Source: Nitrospirillum viridazoti | GTDB taxonomy: Bacteria; Pseudomonadota; Alphaproteobacteria; Azospirillales; Azospirillaceae | NCBI RefSeq assembly: GCF_007827975.1 | Contig: NZ_VITT01000026.1 | Reading direction: 5' to 3' (one strand) | Length of the DNA stretch: 64,000 bases | Shown: positions 47,637 to 57,134 of the stretch, in pieces | How positions within the stretch are numbered: the stretch's first letter is position 1 | Layout of the letters: every line of letters begins with the position of its first letter | The notes under the pieces: model-generated | What the model was told of the DNA's origin: nothing | The model's database searches: none | Seen by the model: only the letters and a program-made list of their open reading frames with translations | Position numbers and translations under genes: made by a program

Positions 47637-48812
47637 TCACCCCTCCCGCTTGCCGGTCAGCAATTCCACGGGGCCGCTGAAAGGGTAGAGGAATTGCTGG
47701 ACGAAGCCGCCGGGGATGGGCTTCACCGTGCCGTACTTCTCCGGCCAGCGGTCCTTGGGCTGGTGATAGGTGCGGAACACCAGATCCCAGAAAGGGGTGT
47801 GGGCGCAGTAATTGCGGTCCAGCGCCTCCGCGTCGGAGGCATGGTGCCAATGGTGGAACTGCGGCGTCACGATGACGTAGCTCAGCCAGCCCAGGTCCAT
47901 GGCGATGTTGGAATGGATCAGCACCGCCTGGATGGACACGAAGATCAGATAGGCGAACACCGTGTCCTGCGGGAAGCCCAGCAAAAAGATGGGCACCAGG
48001 ATCAGCGACCGGGTGATCAGCACCTCCAGCACATGCAGGCGGGAGCCGGACAGCCAATCCATATGCTGGGGCGAGTGGTGGACGGCATGAAGGCGCCACA
48101 GCCAGGGGATCTCGTGATAGGCGCGGTGGCTGGCATACTCCACGGCGTCGGCCGCCAGGATGACCAGCAGGAAGCGCACGAATCCGGGCAGCGCCGCGAC
48201 CTGCGCCTGCAGCCAGCCATTGACAGCCCAACCGAAGACATCATGGGCGAAATGGTTGGAGGTCAGCAGAAAGGCGCCAATCAGCAAATGGTTCACGGTG
48301 AAGTAGCTGAGATCCAGCCGCCAGCCCTCGCGCAGCACGGGCTGGCCCGGGGCCACGCGGGGCAGCAGGCGTTCCAACAGGATGAAGGCGCTGCCGGTGA
48401 AGAACAGGTCCAGCACCAGCCAGTCCAGCCCCACCCAGGTTCGGGCCTGGTCGAAATCCTCATACGGCACATAGGGCCCGCCCAGCAGCAGGGCCAGCAC
48501 CACGCCGCTGATGCCGATGACGCCCGCCCGCCGGTGCCGATTCAGGACACACGCCCCCAGCCCCAGGAACACCCCCACGCCCATGGACAGCGCCAGGATC
48601 AGGCGCAACAAGTCCATGTCGTAATGCGGCCGCAGTTCCGGCGTGGTCAGCCAGGCGGGATACCGTAGGCACAGCACCGCGCCGATGCTGAGCAGGCCGA
48701 TGGCTAGCGAAATCGTGCCCGCGGCTTGGCTGGACATCAGCCGGTGCCAGAGGCCGGGCGACGGCGCGGCGGGAACGGTCATTCCGGTGCCCTGGGTATC
48801 CACTGGGGCCAT
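47637..48812 (-). CDS. fatty acid hydroxylase / sterol desaturase family membrane protein
   Basis: A 391-residue membrane di-iron oxygenase. The histidine boxes are HRAYH, HAVHHS and HHWHH (near the C terminus, FHHWHHASD), with another His at HSNIAMD between; together they bind two irons. About eight membrane segments are seen, with a long N-terminal membrane part that many family members lack. The start at 48812 is uncertain because a second Met lies 10 codons downstream. The substrate could be a fatty acid, a carotenoid or a hopanoid. Confidence 0.85.
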   Translation of the reverse strand: MAPVDTQGTGMTVPAAPSPGLWHRLMSSQAAGTISLAIGLLSIGAVLCLRYPAWLTTPELRPHYDMDLLRLILALSMGVGVFLGLGACVLNRHRRAGVIGISGVVLALLLGGPYVPYEDFDQARTWVGLDWLVLDLFFTGSAFILLERLLPRVAPGQPVLREGWRLDLSYFTVNHLLIGAFLLTSNHFAHDVFGWAVNGWLQAQVAALPGFVRFLLVILAADAVEYASHRAYHEIPWLWRLHAVHHSPQHMDWLSGSRLHVLEVLITRSLILVPIFLLGFPQDTVFAYLIFVSIQAVLIHSNIAMDLGWLSYVIVTPQFHHWHHASDAEALDRNYCAHTPFWDLVFRTYHQPKDRWPEKYGTVKPIPGGFVQQFLYPFSGPVELLTGKREG

Positions 48813-48971
48813 GCCCCCCTCCTACGGCCGTTGAACCATGCGTCACAAATCAATCAAGAACACAGCCTGGCCGCAACCGTCATGGTGTAAACGGCGGGTA
48901 TCACTCCCCGCGTCGGCTAATCCATGAATGGCATGAATTGTCCCATCTTTGTCCGCCGGCCTCATTATCCC

Positions 48972-48993
48972 ATGCTAGGCTGCGGGCTAGCAT
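48972..48993 (+). promoter_or_regulatory. inverted repeat upstream of the isochorismatase gene
   Basis: ATGCTAG and CTAGCAT form a perfect 7-bp inverted repeat with an 8-nt spacer, ending 39 nt before the ATG at 49033. A CATGAAT pair lies at 48923-48929 and 48932-48938. Either may be a binding site, perhaps for the GlxA-type regulator encoded downstream. Confidence 0.4.
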
Positions 48994-49032
48994 CCACGCC
49001 ATCACCCCACACTGATGGCAGGAGATAGCCCG

Positions 49033-49584
49033 ATGAGCACCGCAACCGCCAGCACCGCCCTGATCGTCATCGACGCCCAGGAGTCCTTCCGTCATCGCCC
49101 CTATTGGGTGGATGCGGAGTATGAGGCCTACCGCCCGGCGCAGCAGGCGCTGGTGAATGAGGCCAGGGCACGCGGCATTCCCATCATCCAGATCTTCCAC
49201 GTGGATGGCGACGCGCCGTTCACCCATGAGTCCGGCACCATCCGCACGCTGACGGGATTAGACATCACGCCGGACGCCACCTTCCACAAGGCGCGGCACA
49301 GCGCCCTGGTGGGTAGCGGCCTGGACGTCTGGCTGATCAGCCACGGCATCCGCCGGGTCGTCATCTCCGGCGTGCGGACGGAGCAGTGCTGCGAGACCAC
49401 CACCCGCCATGCCTCCGACCTGGGCTTCGATGTCACCTACGTGACGGAGGCGACGCTGACCTTCCCGATGACCGACGCACACGGGCGCATTTGGCCGACG
49501 GCGGAGATCAAGGCCGCCACCGAACTGGTGCTGGACGGCCGCTTCGCCCGTATCGCCACCGTCGCCACGGCGTTCGACGCATGA
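49033..49584 (+). CDS. isochorismatase-family cysteine hydrolase
   Basis: A 183-residue cysteine hydrolase of the isochorismatase superfamily. The triad is D14 (IVIDAQES), K86 (FHKARHS) and C119 in GVRTEQCCETT. Members hydrolyse amides, nicotinamide or isochorismate; this one could be an amidase-type enzyme. The ATG at 49033 has GGAG about 9 nt upstream. The stop overlaps the start of the GlxA-type regulator gene (ATGA), so the regulator and enzyme form one operon. Confidence 0.9.
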   Translation: MSTATASTALIVIDAQESFRHRPYWVDAEYEAYRPAQQALVNEARARGIPIIQIFHVDGDAPFTHESGTIRTLTGLDITPDATFHKARHSALVGSGLDVWLISHGIRRVVISGVRTEQCCETTTRHASDLGFDVTYVTEATLTFPMTDAHGRIWPTAEIKAATELVLDGRFARIATVATAFDA

Positions 49585-50582
49585 CGAAGGCCGGTCCCCG
49601 CGTCCTGCCCGTCTATGTGGTGCTGCCGCCCCGGACGCTGCTGCTGGACGTGGCGGGGCCGGTGGAGGTGTTGCGCCGGGCCAATGTGGAACAGGACGGG
49701 CTGCGTTTTGCCGTCCGCTATGTCGGCCCGGCGGCATCGCTGGTCACGTCCATCGGACTGACGGTGACGGGCATCGAGCCCCTGCCCCAGGCATTGCCGG
49801 ACGAGGCCATGGTCATGGTCGTGGGCTCGGTGGAACAGATGCTGGGGGACCAGGGGCCGGACGCGGCGGAGACCGAGGCGGGGAACCAGGCCATCGTCGA
49901 CTGGCTGCGGCGCCGCGTCGGGCCCCGCCACCGGCTGGTCAGCATCTGCGCCGGCGCCTTGCTCGCGGGCCGCGCGGGCCTGCTGGACGGCCGGCCCTGC
50001 ACCACCCATTACAGCGACTGTGAAACCCTGGCGCGCCTGGCGCCGCGGGCGCGGGTGCTGGAGAACCGGCTGTATGTCGAGGACGGCCTGGTGGCGACCA
50101 GCGCGGGCGTCACCGCCGGCATCGACCTGATGCTGCATCTGGTGGCGGAGATGGTGGGGCCGGCCGTGGCCCTGGCGGCGGCGCGCGCCCTGGTGGTCTA
50201 TTTGCGGCGGGCGGGCGGCGATCCGCAGCTGTCGGCGTGGCTGGAGGGACGCAACCACGTGCACCCGGCGGTCCACCGCGTGCAGGACGCCATCGCCGCC
50301 GACCCGGCCCATCCCTGGACGCAAGAGTCCCTGGCCGACGTGGCGGGCGCCAGCCCCCGCCACCTGTCGCGATTGTTCAATGATCATACGGGAATGACCC
50401 TGCCGGACTATGTAAACCGGCTGCGGGTGGCGCTGGCGGCCCAGTTGCTGGGCCATACGCGGCTGGACATGGAAAGCGTGGCGGAGCGGGCGGGCTTCGC
50501 GTCCACCCGCCAGATGCGGCGCGTCTGGCGGGTGTATCACCCCACGTCGCCCAAGGCGGCGCGGGGATTGGGGAACGCCTAA
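49581..50582 (+). CDS. GlxA-family (DJ-1/PfpI-AraC) transcriptional regulator
   Basis: A 333-residue regulator with an N-terminal DJ-1/PfpI-type amidotransferase-like domain (VYVVLPPRTLLLDVAGPVEVLRRAN, SICAGALLAGRAGLLDG with the nucleophile-like Cys) and a C-terminal AraC domain of two helix-turn-helix motifs (WTQESLADVAGASPRHLSRLF, DMESVAERAGFASTRQMRRVW). The ligand-binding fold suggests sensing of a small metabolite, perhaps the substrate or product of the co-transcribed cysteine hydrolase. Confidence 0.9.
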   Translation: MTKAGPRVLPVYVVLPPRTLLLDVAGPVEVLRRANVEQDGLRFAVRYVGPAASLVTSIGLTVTGIEPLPQALPDEAMVMVVGSVEQMLGDQGPDAAETEAGNQAIVDWLRRRVGPRHRLVSICAGALLAGRAGLLDGRPCTTHYSDCETLARLAPRARVLENRLYVEDGLVATSAGVTAGIDLMLHLVAEMVGPAVALAAARALVVYLRRAGGDPQLSAWLEGRNHVHPAVHRVQDAIAADPAHPWTQESLADVAGASPRHLSRLFNDHTGMTLPDYVNRLRVALAAQLLGHTRLDMESVAERAGFASTRQMRRVWRVYHPTSPKAARGLGNA

Positions 50583-50610
50583 TTCAACACCGGAACGACG
50601 GACACTGACC

Positions 50611-50898
50611 TTAGAAGCTGTGGATACGGGCCACGGCCACTTGATCGTTGGCGTAGGCCTGGCGGGTGGCCAGGCAGGCGTTCAGGTGATCGGCGCGCAG
50701 GGCGCCCTGCTCAACCCCGGGATAGAGGTCGAAGGCCGACTGGGAGCAGCTGGAAAAGGCGGGGTTCTCGTCTGCCACCTGGACATAGTCATGGTCCGGG
50801 GCGCCACTGCAGGCGGCGATGGGCAGCAGCACACCCAAGGTGGGCAGCAGGCGGACGGGCAGCAGGCGGCGCACCCAGTGATTGATCTGCTTGGTCAT
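50611..50898 (-). CDS. small predicted lipoprotein
   Basis: A 95-residue protein with a lipoprotein signal: basic start MTKQINHWVRRLLPVRLLP, hydrophobic stretch, then a lipobox ending in LLPIAAC-SGA. The mature part is about 50 residues with two further Cys (SSCSQSAF and NACLATRQ) that may form a disulfide. The start at 50898 has GGGGA about 8 nt upstream. Function unknown. It is convergent with the GlxA-type regulator gene. Confidence 0.65.
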   Translation of the reverse strand: MTKQINHWVRRLLPVRLLPTLGVLLPIAACSGAPDHDYVQVADENPAFSSCSQSAFDLYPGVEQGALRADHLNACLATRQAYANDQVAVARIHSF

Positions 50899-51063
50899 GA
50901 TGTCATCCCCAAATTTCAGCGTCGTTCCGTATCGCAAAGCTAGCGAAGCGAGACGCGAGCGGGAGTGACGGGCGTCATAAACGCGTCATTACTCAGGCAT
51001 GGACCGCCTGCGTGCGCCGCATAACAGGCAGAACCGGGAAACAACCTAACCGTGGAAAGTTTA

Positions 51064-51912
51064 TTAACCCTGCGCGTCCTGGTGCGCCCGCCAGGCGTGG
51101 GCCAGGCGCACGAAGCCTGCCACGTCCACCTCCTCCGCCCGGGACGTGGGGAGGATGCCGGCGGCTTCCAGCAGGGGTTCGGGCTGGGCCACCAGGCCCT
51201 TCAGCCCGGCACGCAGCATCTTGCGCCGCTGGTTGAAGGCGGCCGCCACCACCCGCTCCATATCCTTGAACGACGGGGCGTCGGCCGGCAGGATGCGCGG
51301 GGTGATGTGCACCACCGCCGACATGACCTTGGGCGGCGGGGAAAAGGCCTGCGGCGGGATGTCGAACACCAGCCGCGCGTCGGCCAGCCACTGGCTCATG
51401 ACCGCCAGGCGGCCGTAATCCTTGGTGCGTGGCTTGGCGACGATGCGGTCCACCACTTCCTTCTGGAACATCAACGTCAGGCTACGGAATTCCTGGATCT
51501 GCCGCAGCCAGCCCACCAGCATGGGCGTGCCCACGTTGTAGGGCAGGTTGGCGACGATGGCGCGCGGCGCCGGGGCGATGGCGGTCATGTCGACCTCCAG
51601 CGCGTCGCCCTCCACGATGGTCAGGTGGCCGGCGGCGGCTTCCACCACATCGGCCAGGGCAGCCACGAAGCGGCTGTCCCGCTCCACCGCCACCACGGCC
51701 TTGGCGTCGCTCTCCACCAGGGCGCGGGTTAGGCCGCCGGGGCCCGGCCCGACCTCGATGACGGTGACGCCGGCCAGGTCGCCAGCAGCGGCGGCCACCC
51801 GCGCCGTCAGGTTCAAATCCAGCAGGAAATGCTGGCCCAGCGCCTTGCGGGCGCCCAGGTCGAAACGGGCGATAACGTCGCGCAGGGGTGGCAAATGGGC
51901 GAGGCTGGTCAT
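51064..51912 (-). CDS. rsmA: 16S rRNA dimethyladenosine transferase
   Basis: A 282-residue SAM-dependent enzyme (KsgA) that dimethylates two adenosines near the 3' end of 16S rRNA. Motif I is VIEVGPGPGGLTRAL, with GQHFLLDLNLTAR before it, and the NLPY motif in ANLPYNVGTPML marks adenine binding. The C-terminal domain PKVMSAVVHITPR is intact. It follows pdxA by 23 nt, as in many proteobacteria. Confidence 0.96.
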   Translation of the reverse strand: MTSLAHLPPLRDVIARFDLGARKALGQHFLLDLNLTARVAAAAGDLAGVTVIEVGPGPGGLTRALVESDAKAVVAVERDSRFVAALADVVEAAAGHLTIVEGDALEVDMTAIAPAPRAIVANLPYNVGTPMLVGWLRQIQEFRSLTLMFQKEVVDRIVAKPRTKDYGRLAVMSQWLADARLVFDIPPQAFSPPPKVMSAVVHITPRILPADAPSFKDMERVVAAAFNQRRKMLRAGLKGLVAQPEPLLEAAGILPTSRAEEVDVAGFVRLAHAWRAHQDAQG

Positions 51913-51935
51913 GAAGCGATCTTGATACGAGAGAA

Positions 51936-52958
51936 TCAGGCGGCGGCGCGCTGCCGCGCCAGGCGGTCGGCCGACAGCAGGGCCGCGACCAGGCTGGACG
52001 GACTGGCCTTGGCCGTGCCGGCCAGGGACAGGGCGGTGCCGTGGTCGGGGGAGGTGCGGATGAAGGGCAGGCCCAGGCTGATGTTGACGCCCGTATCGAA
52101 ATCCAGGGTCTTCAGCGGGATCAGCCCCTGGTCATGATATTGGCAGATGACGGCGTCATAGGTGGCGCGCGCGCCGGCATGGAACAGGGTGTCGGCCGGC
52201 AGCGGGCCGGCGACGTTCATCCCCTCTTCCCGCAAGGTCGCCACGGCGGGGGCGATGATCTCGATCTCCTCCCGCCCCATGGCACCGCCCTCACCGGCAT
52301 GCGGGTTCAGGGCGGCCACGGCCAGGCGCGGCTGACTGAGGCCGAAGTCGCGGCGCAGCGCCAGGTGGGTCACCCGCGCGGTGTGCAGCAGCACCTCGCG
52401 CGTCAGCTGGCCGGCCACGTCCTTCAGCGCCACATGGATGGTGGCCAGGGCCACCCGCAGGCCGCCCCCCTCCAGCAGCATGACAGGCTCCTCACTCATC
52501 CCCGCCAGGTGGGCCAGATATTCGGTGTGGCCGGGGTGGCAGAAGCCGGCGGCGTAGAGGCTGCTTTTCTGGATGGGGTTGGTCACCACGGCCGCCGCCT
52601 GGCCCGCCCGCACCAGGGCCACGGCCCGGTCTATACTGGCGATGACGGCGGCGCCGTTGGCCGGATCCGGCTGGCCCGGGACCACGGGGGCGGCCAGATC
52701 CTGGCGCAGTACCGGCAGAGCATCGGCGAAGACGGTGGCGGTTTCCGCCGGATCGGCGATCTCCCGCATCGGGGCATCCAGGCCGGTGGCGTGGGCCAGG
52801 GCCGCCAGGCGGTCCGGACTGTCGATCAGGAAAAACGGCGGCAGGCCCCGGTCACGCCGCAGCCGCCAGGCCATCAAGGCGATCTCGCCGCCGATGCCGG
52901 CCGGTTCGCCCATGGTCAGGGCCAGGGGCAAGAGGGACGAAGAAAGCGGCGCGGTCAT
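51936..52958 (-). CDS. pdxA: 4-hydroxythreonine-4-phosphate dehydrogenase
   Basis: A 340-residue NAD(P)-dependent enzyme of vitamin B6 synthesis. It begins LALTMGEPAGIGGEIAL; the metal-binding histidines fall in HTEYLAHLAG, NPHAGEGGAMG and CQYHDQGLIPLK. It lies between surA and rsmA, the conserved proteobacterial order. Confidence 0.96.
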   Translation of the reverse strand: MTAPLSSSLLPLALTMGEPAGIGGEIALMAWRLRRDRGLPPFFLIDSPDRLAALAHATGLDAPMREIADPAETATVFADALPVLRQDLAAPVVPGQPDPANGAAVIASIDRAVALVRAGQAAAVVTNPIQKSSLYAAGFCHPGHTEYLAHLAGMSEEPVMLLEGGGLRVALATIHVALKDVAGQLTREVLLHTARVTHLALRRDFGLSQPRLAVAALNPHAGEGGAMGREEIEIIAPAVATLREEGMNVAGPLPADTLFHAGARATYDAVICQYHDQGLIPLKTLDFDTGVNISLGLPFIRTSPDHGTALSLAGTAKASPSSLVAALLSADRLARQRAAA

Positions 52959-52991
52959 GAAACGGATCGGGGGGCTGTCGCCCCCCGCCCC

Positions 52992-54344
52992 TCAGCTACG
53001 GATGTCGATGGTGGCGGCGCGCCGCAGGTCGCGCAGGTTGCGCCGCTGCAGCATGTCCATACGCTCGCCGCCGATCATGTTGGCCACCTGATCGCGCGGC
53101 GGGGCGCTGCCCTCCGGCACCTTGCGGTCGCACACCATCAACAGCATCAGGCCGGCCTGGGTTTCCAGCGGGTCGGTGGCCTGGCCCACGCCCAGGCGGC
53201 CGATCAGCTTGGACAGCTCGCCCGGGATGTCGCCCAGGCGGGTCATGGGCTGGGCACGGGTGGTTGAGCCCGGCAGGCTGGCCTTGGCGGCGGCGGCCAA
53301 AGCCTCGCAGCTGTGCGAGGTGTCACCGATCTTTTTCACGGTCTGGCCCAGGGCCTGGACGTCCGCGCCGGGTGGGACGGGCACCACCACCTGGCCCACG
53401 GACACCTCGATGTCGGCGGGATCGCCACCGGTCACCGTGCGCTCGTCCCGGACCAGGAAGATGTAATAGCCGCCGGCGCCGCGCAGCGGCACCGAAACCT
53501 GGCCCGTGGGCAGGCGCTGCAGCGCGCGATCCAGCGCCGGCTCCAGCTGTCCCTGCTGCACCCAGCCCATGTCGCCACCGGCCGCGGCCGTGGCGCTCTG
53601 CGAGAACTGCTGGGCCACGGCCGCGAAGTTGGCGCCGTGGGTGATCTCACCGACCAGCTTGTCCGCCAGCTGATGGGCGTCCTGGTCCAGCTTGGGATTA
53701 TCGACGGAGATGAAGATTTCCGTCAGCAGGTACTCGGGCTTGCCCGCGTTGGCGATGATGCGCTGGGTCCGGCTATCGATCTCCTCGTCGCTCACCTGGA
53801 TGGTGGGACGGATGCGGCGCTGCACCACCTTGTTCCAGGCGATATTGGCGCGCATCTGCTCCTTCAGGGAGGAGACGGGCACGCCTTCGCGTTCCAGGTT
53901 GGCGGCGAAGCTTTCCGGTGAGGGGGCCTTGTTCTGCTTGGCCAGGCGGGCGAACTCACGGTCCACCTCCTCGTCCGTCACCACCAGGTTCTGCTTCTTG
54001 GCTTCCTGCAGCTCCAGCTTCTCGTCGATCAGCAGGCGCAGCACCTGGGGCTTCAGCTTCTGTTCCACGTCCGGCGTGTCGGGCAGGCCGGTGTTGACGA
54101 TGGCCAGGCGCATGCGGCCGGCCAGGTCGGTCTGCGAGATGGCCTCGTCATTCACCACGGCGACGATGCGCTCTTCCTGCTGGCCCTGCTGGGCCGCGAC
54201 GCGCGGGCCCAGGGCCATGCCGTTGGTGGCGGCGGCCGTCCGGGGGCCGGCCAGCTGCGCCAGCGCGGGCGTGGCCAAGCTCGTGCCCAGGGTCAGGCCG
54301 AAGGCGAGCACGGCAGCGGCGGAACGGCGGGAAAGTTGGATCAT
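52992..54344 (-). CDS. surA: SurA-like periplasmic peptidyl-prolyl isomerase and chaperone
   Basis: A 450-residue periplasmic chaperone that helps outer-membrane proteins fold. A signal peptide ends at ALAQL, and the SurA N-terminal domain includes IVAVVNDEAISQTDLAGRMRL. One parvulin domain is clear (EYLLTEIFISVDNP through GYYIFLVRDERT); the following C-terminal part resembles a second, weaker domain. In many relatives lptD lies between lptG and surA; here only 115 nt separate them and lptD is missing. Confidence 0.93.
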   Translation of the reverse strand: MIQLSRRSAAAVLAFGLTLGTSLATPALAQLAGPRTAAATNGMALGPRVAAQQGQQEERIVAVVNDEAISQTDLAGRMRLAIVNTGLPDTPDVEQKLKPQVLRLLIDEKLELQEAKKQNLVVTDEEVDREFARLAKQNKAPSPESFAANLEREGVPVSSLKEQMRANIAWNKVVQRRIRPTIQVSDEEIDSRTQRIIANAGKPEYLLTEIFISVDNPKLDQDAHQLADKLVGEITHGANFAAVAQQFSQSATAAAGGDMGWVQQGQLEPALDRALQRLPTGQVSVPLRGAGGYYIFLVRDERTVTGGDPADIEVSVGQVVVPVPPGADVQALGQTVKKIGDTSHSCEALAAAAKASLPGSTTRAQPMTRLGDIPGELSKLIGRLGVGQATDPLETQAGLMLLMVCDRKVPEGSAPPRDQVANMIGGERMDMLQRRNLRDLRRAATIDIRS

Positions 54345-54459
54345 CTGACCTTACCGGGAAAACGAGGACCGGGGAAAAACGGAGAACGGAACTTATAGAG
54401 CCAAGGGGGGGCGAAGGCAAACGGCCCCCGCAACCACGGGTGCGGCGCGGGGTGGGCGT

Positions 54460-55566
54460 TCAGCCATCCTCCAGGTGCAGCAGGGCGGCGGTTCCCAGCA
54501 TCAGGCAGACGCCCGCCGGCGCCCAGGCGGCCAGGAAGACCGGCAGCACGCCGCTGCGGCCCAGAGCCTGGATGATGTTCTGGCTGACGAACAGCACCAG
54601 CGCCGTCACCAGGCCGGTGCCCAGCATCTGCAAGGTGCCGCCCCGGCGGGCATGGCGCAGGGAGAAGGTGCCGGCCAGAAAGACCATGGCGCAGAAGAAG
54701 GCCGGCACGGCCAGCATCGACTCGTAGTACATGCGGTGCCGCACCGACGACAGGCCCGCCTGCTCCAGCGTCTGGATGAAGCTCGGCAGTTCCCAGAACG
54801 ACAGCGTGTCCGGCGGGGCGAAGCTTTCCTGGATGCGCGCTTCCGTCAGGTCGGTCGGCAGGGCCATGCCGTCGACATGCTGGGTCGGGCGGCCGGGCCG
54901 GTTCAGCCAGGCGTTGCGCAGCACCCACTGGCCCTTCTGCAGCTCCGCCGTTTCGGAATCGAGGCGGCCCACCGGGATCTGGTCGCTGCCATTGAACAGC
55001 AGGATGGTGACGGTGCGCAGGTTCACGGGCTTGCCCGGCCCCACGGATTCGGCGTGGATCAGGTAGTTGCCGTTATCCCCCTCCTGCACCTGGCGCAGCC
55101 AGACACCGGAGCGTGCGACGTCCAGCGAACTCTGCTGGCCGCGCAGATAGCGGCTTTCCAACTGCTCATACCGCGCCAGCATGGTGGCGAAGACGGGGCT
55201 GAGCAGGGTGATGTTCAGGATGCCGGCCACCAGGGATGTCAGCAGCACCGGCGTCATGAACTGCCACACGGAAATGCCGGCGGCGCGCACCACCACCAGC
55301 TCCGCGCTGCGGGTCATGCGGAAGAAGGTGTACATGGCGCCGAACAGCACGCCGAAGGGGAAGATCTGCTGGCCAATCTCCGGCAGCTTCAGCAGCGCCA
55401 TGCTCAGCACGATCTGGAAGGTGGCATCCGTCTTGGCGGCGGCCCGGCGCAGCAGCTCCACCGTGTCCAGCAGCAGGACGAGCGCCAGCATGCCCCCGAG
55501 GATGATCAGGAACCAGAAGACGAACTGGCGGGTGATGTAGACGGACAGCGTGGGCGAAATGCGCAT
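54460..55566 (-). CDS. lptG: LPS export ABC transporter permease LptG
   Basis: A 368-residue inner-membrane permease, paired with LptF, that extracts lipopolysaccharide for transport to the cell surface. It has three membrane segments at each end (LSVYITRQFVFWFLIILGGML at the start, then NIIQALGRSGVLPVFLAAW near the end) around a large periplasmic beta-jellyroll. It follows lptF by 4 nt. No lptB or lptC is nearby. Confidence 0.95.
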   Translation of the reverse strand: MRISPTLSVYITRQFVFWFLIILGGMLALVLLLDTVELLRRAAAKTDATFQIVLSMALLKLPEIGQQIFPFGVLFGAMYTFFRMTRSAELVVVRAAGISVWQFMTPVLLTSLVAGILNITLLSPVFATMLARYEQLESRYLRGQQSSLDVARSGVWLRQVQEGDNGNYLIHAESVGPGKPVNLRTVTILLFNGSDQIPVGRLDSETAELQKGQWVLRNAWLNRPGRPTQHVDGMALPTDLTEARIQESFAPPDTLSFWELPSFIQTLEQAGLSSVRHRMYYESMLAVPAFFCAMVFLAGTFSLRHARRGGTLQMLGTGLVTALVLFVSQNIIQALGRSGVLPVFLAAWAPAGVCLMLGTAALLHLEDG

Positions 55567-55570
55567 GATG

Positions 55571-56734
55571 TCAGGCCGCCTTTCCGCCCAAGGATCCTGT
55601 GGCGGGTGGCCCCGCCGGCGGGGTGCCGGACCGGCCCGCCCCTCCCCGGCTCAAACGCCGCCAATTCTCAAGGTACCAGTAGCCCATGGCCACCGGCAGG
55701 ATGCCCACGACATACAGCACGGCATTGAAGGCCTGGGTCTTCACCGCCAGGTTGGAGATGCCCAGCATCATGGCCTGCAGCAGCATGCCGAAGACCACGG
55801 CCAAGGCGATGCGGCGGGCCTGCCCCCGGCGCGAGAATTCACCGGACATCAGCGCCGTCAACGCGATCATGGCGAAGGCCGGCGCCAGCAGCGGTGTCGC
55901 GAAACGCTGGTGCAGCTCCTGGTTCAGGCGTGGGCGCAGCTGGGTGTCGGTCGGGTTGCCGGTGTCGAACAGCAGGTCGCTGAGGGTCCGTTCGCGCGGG
56001 TCGGGCCAGCGCGGGGCTTCCCCGGCGTTCAGCACCTTGAGGTCGACCGTGTAGCGCTTGAATTCCAGGTTGGACGCGTGGCCGGTGTCGCGGTCGTATT
56101 CCTGGCGCACGCCATCATAGACGATGACGCGGGGGCCGGCCTCAGCCGTCACCAGGATGCCATGGTCGGCGATGGTCATCACCGGGCGCTGCGGCTTGCT
56201 GTTGTCGTAGATGATCAGGCCGTTCAGCATGCCCTCCGCCCCGCGCTGGCGGACATAGACGGTCTTGCCCTCGCCCACGTCGTTGAACGTGCCCTCCCGC
56301 AGCAGGACGGAGGAATAGTCGGTGCGGATCTCCTCGCGCAGGCGCACGAACTCGCGCTGCGCCGCCGGCGCCAGGAACAGGTTCAGCAGCAGGCAGAGGA
56401 ACAGGACGATGGCCGACAGCTGCAGCGCGGGCCGGGCCAGCGTCAGCGGCCCCATGCCGGCCGCGCGCATGACCACCAACTCGCTGTCCAGGGTCAGGCG
56501 GTTGTAGGTGAACAGCGTGGCGATCAGCACGCCCCAGGGCATGACCAGCGCCAGGAAGGTCGGCAGGGTGGAGAACGCCAGGCGCAGGAACATGCTGATC
56601 GGCGCCCCGCCCTCGACCACCAGCTGGATCAGGCGCAGGGACTGCGTCATCCAGATGGTCGAGGACAACCCGGCCGTGATGAAAACCATCGCCACGACGA
56701 GGTTGCGCGACAAATACCGGCCGATCAGGTTCAT
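55571..56734 (-). CDS. lptF: LPS export ABC transporter permease LptF
   Basis: A 387-residue partner of LptG with the same architecture: membrane helices starting MNLIGRYLSRNLVVAMVFITAG, a periplasmic domain (residues ~110-270) and C-terminal helices with FGMLLQAMMLGISNLAVKTQ. The last ~30 residues are Gly/Pro-rich and cytoplasmic. The start at 56734 (MNLIGRY) is chosen; an upstream codon 42 nt earlier gives unlikely sequence. It is divergent from pepA with a 400-nt gap. Confidence 0.95.
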   Translation of the reverse strand: MNLIGRYLSRNLVVAMVFITAGLSSTIWMTQSLRLIQLVVEGGAPISMFLRLAFSTLPTFLALVMPWGVLIATLFTYNRLTLDSELVVMRAAGMGPLTLARPALQLSAIVLFLCLLLNLFLAPAAQREFVRLREEIRTDYSSVLLREGTFNDVGEGKTVYVRQRGAEGMLNGLIIYDNSKPQRPVMTIADHGILVTAEAGPRVIVYDGVRQEYDRDTGHASNLEFKRYTVDLKVLNAGEAPRWPDPRERTLSDLLFDTGNPTDTQLRPRLNQELHQRFATPLLAPAFAMIALTALMSGEFSRRGQARRIALAVVFGMLLQAMMLGISNLAVKTQAFNAVLYVVGILPVAMGYWYLENWRRLSRGGAGRSGTPPAGPPATGSLGGKAA

Positions 56735-57006
56735 CGTGCTCCACAACACACAAGGCGGGATCGGCGCCCGCCACAACGGCGCCCGCGCATCCCGCCGATC
56801 CGACCACCGCGGCGCCCCACATAAGAGGCACCGGCGGCCCGGCCACTATAGGGCCCCACAATTTGGCGAAACCAGGGCGCGACACCCCGCCGCCAAGCCG
56901 ACGACAGCCGGCATGGAACCCCGCCCGACTAGGCTTGGCACGCAGTTCTTATCGACTCCCGTCTCCGGAAACAACCGCCTGGGACAAAAGGTCTGGATTT
57001 CGAGCG

Positions 57007-57036
57007 TTGACGTACAACATTGAGAAATCCTGTATA
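57007..57036 (+). promoter_or_regulatory. candidate promoter for pepA
   Basis: TTGACG, an 18-nt spacer and TGTATA form a sigma70-like promoter about 100 nt before the pepA start, in a locally AT-rich stretch. The rest of the 400-nt gap between lptF and pepA (56735-57134) shows no gene and no other clear structure. Confidence 0.45.
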
Positions 57037-57134
57037 GGACTTCCAACGCCATAAGGCGAAGCCATCCGGGCGGGTCCAGGCGCCAAGACGCCCCCCGTCC
57101 CAAGGATCCCAAGGGACCGACCAAGAGAGGCAAG

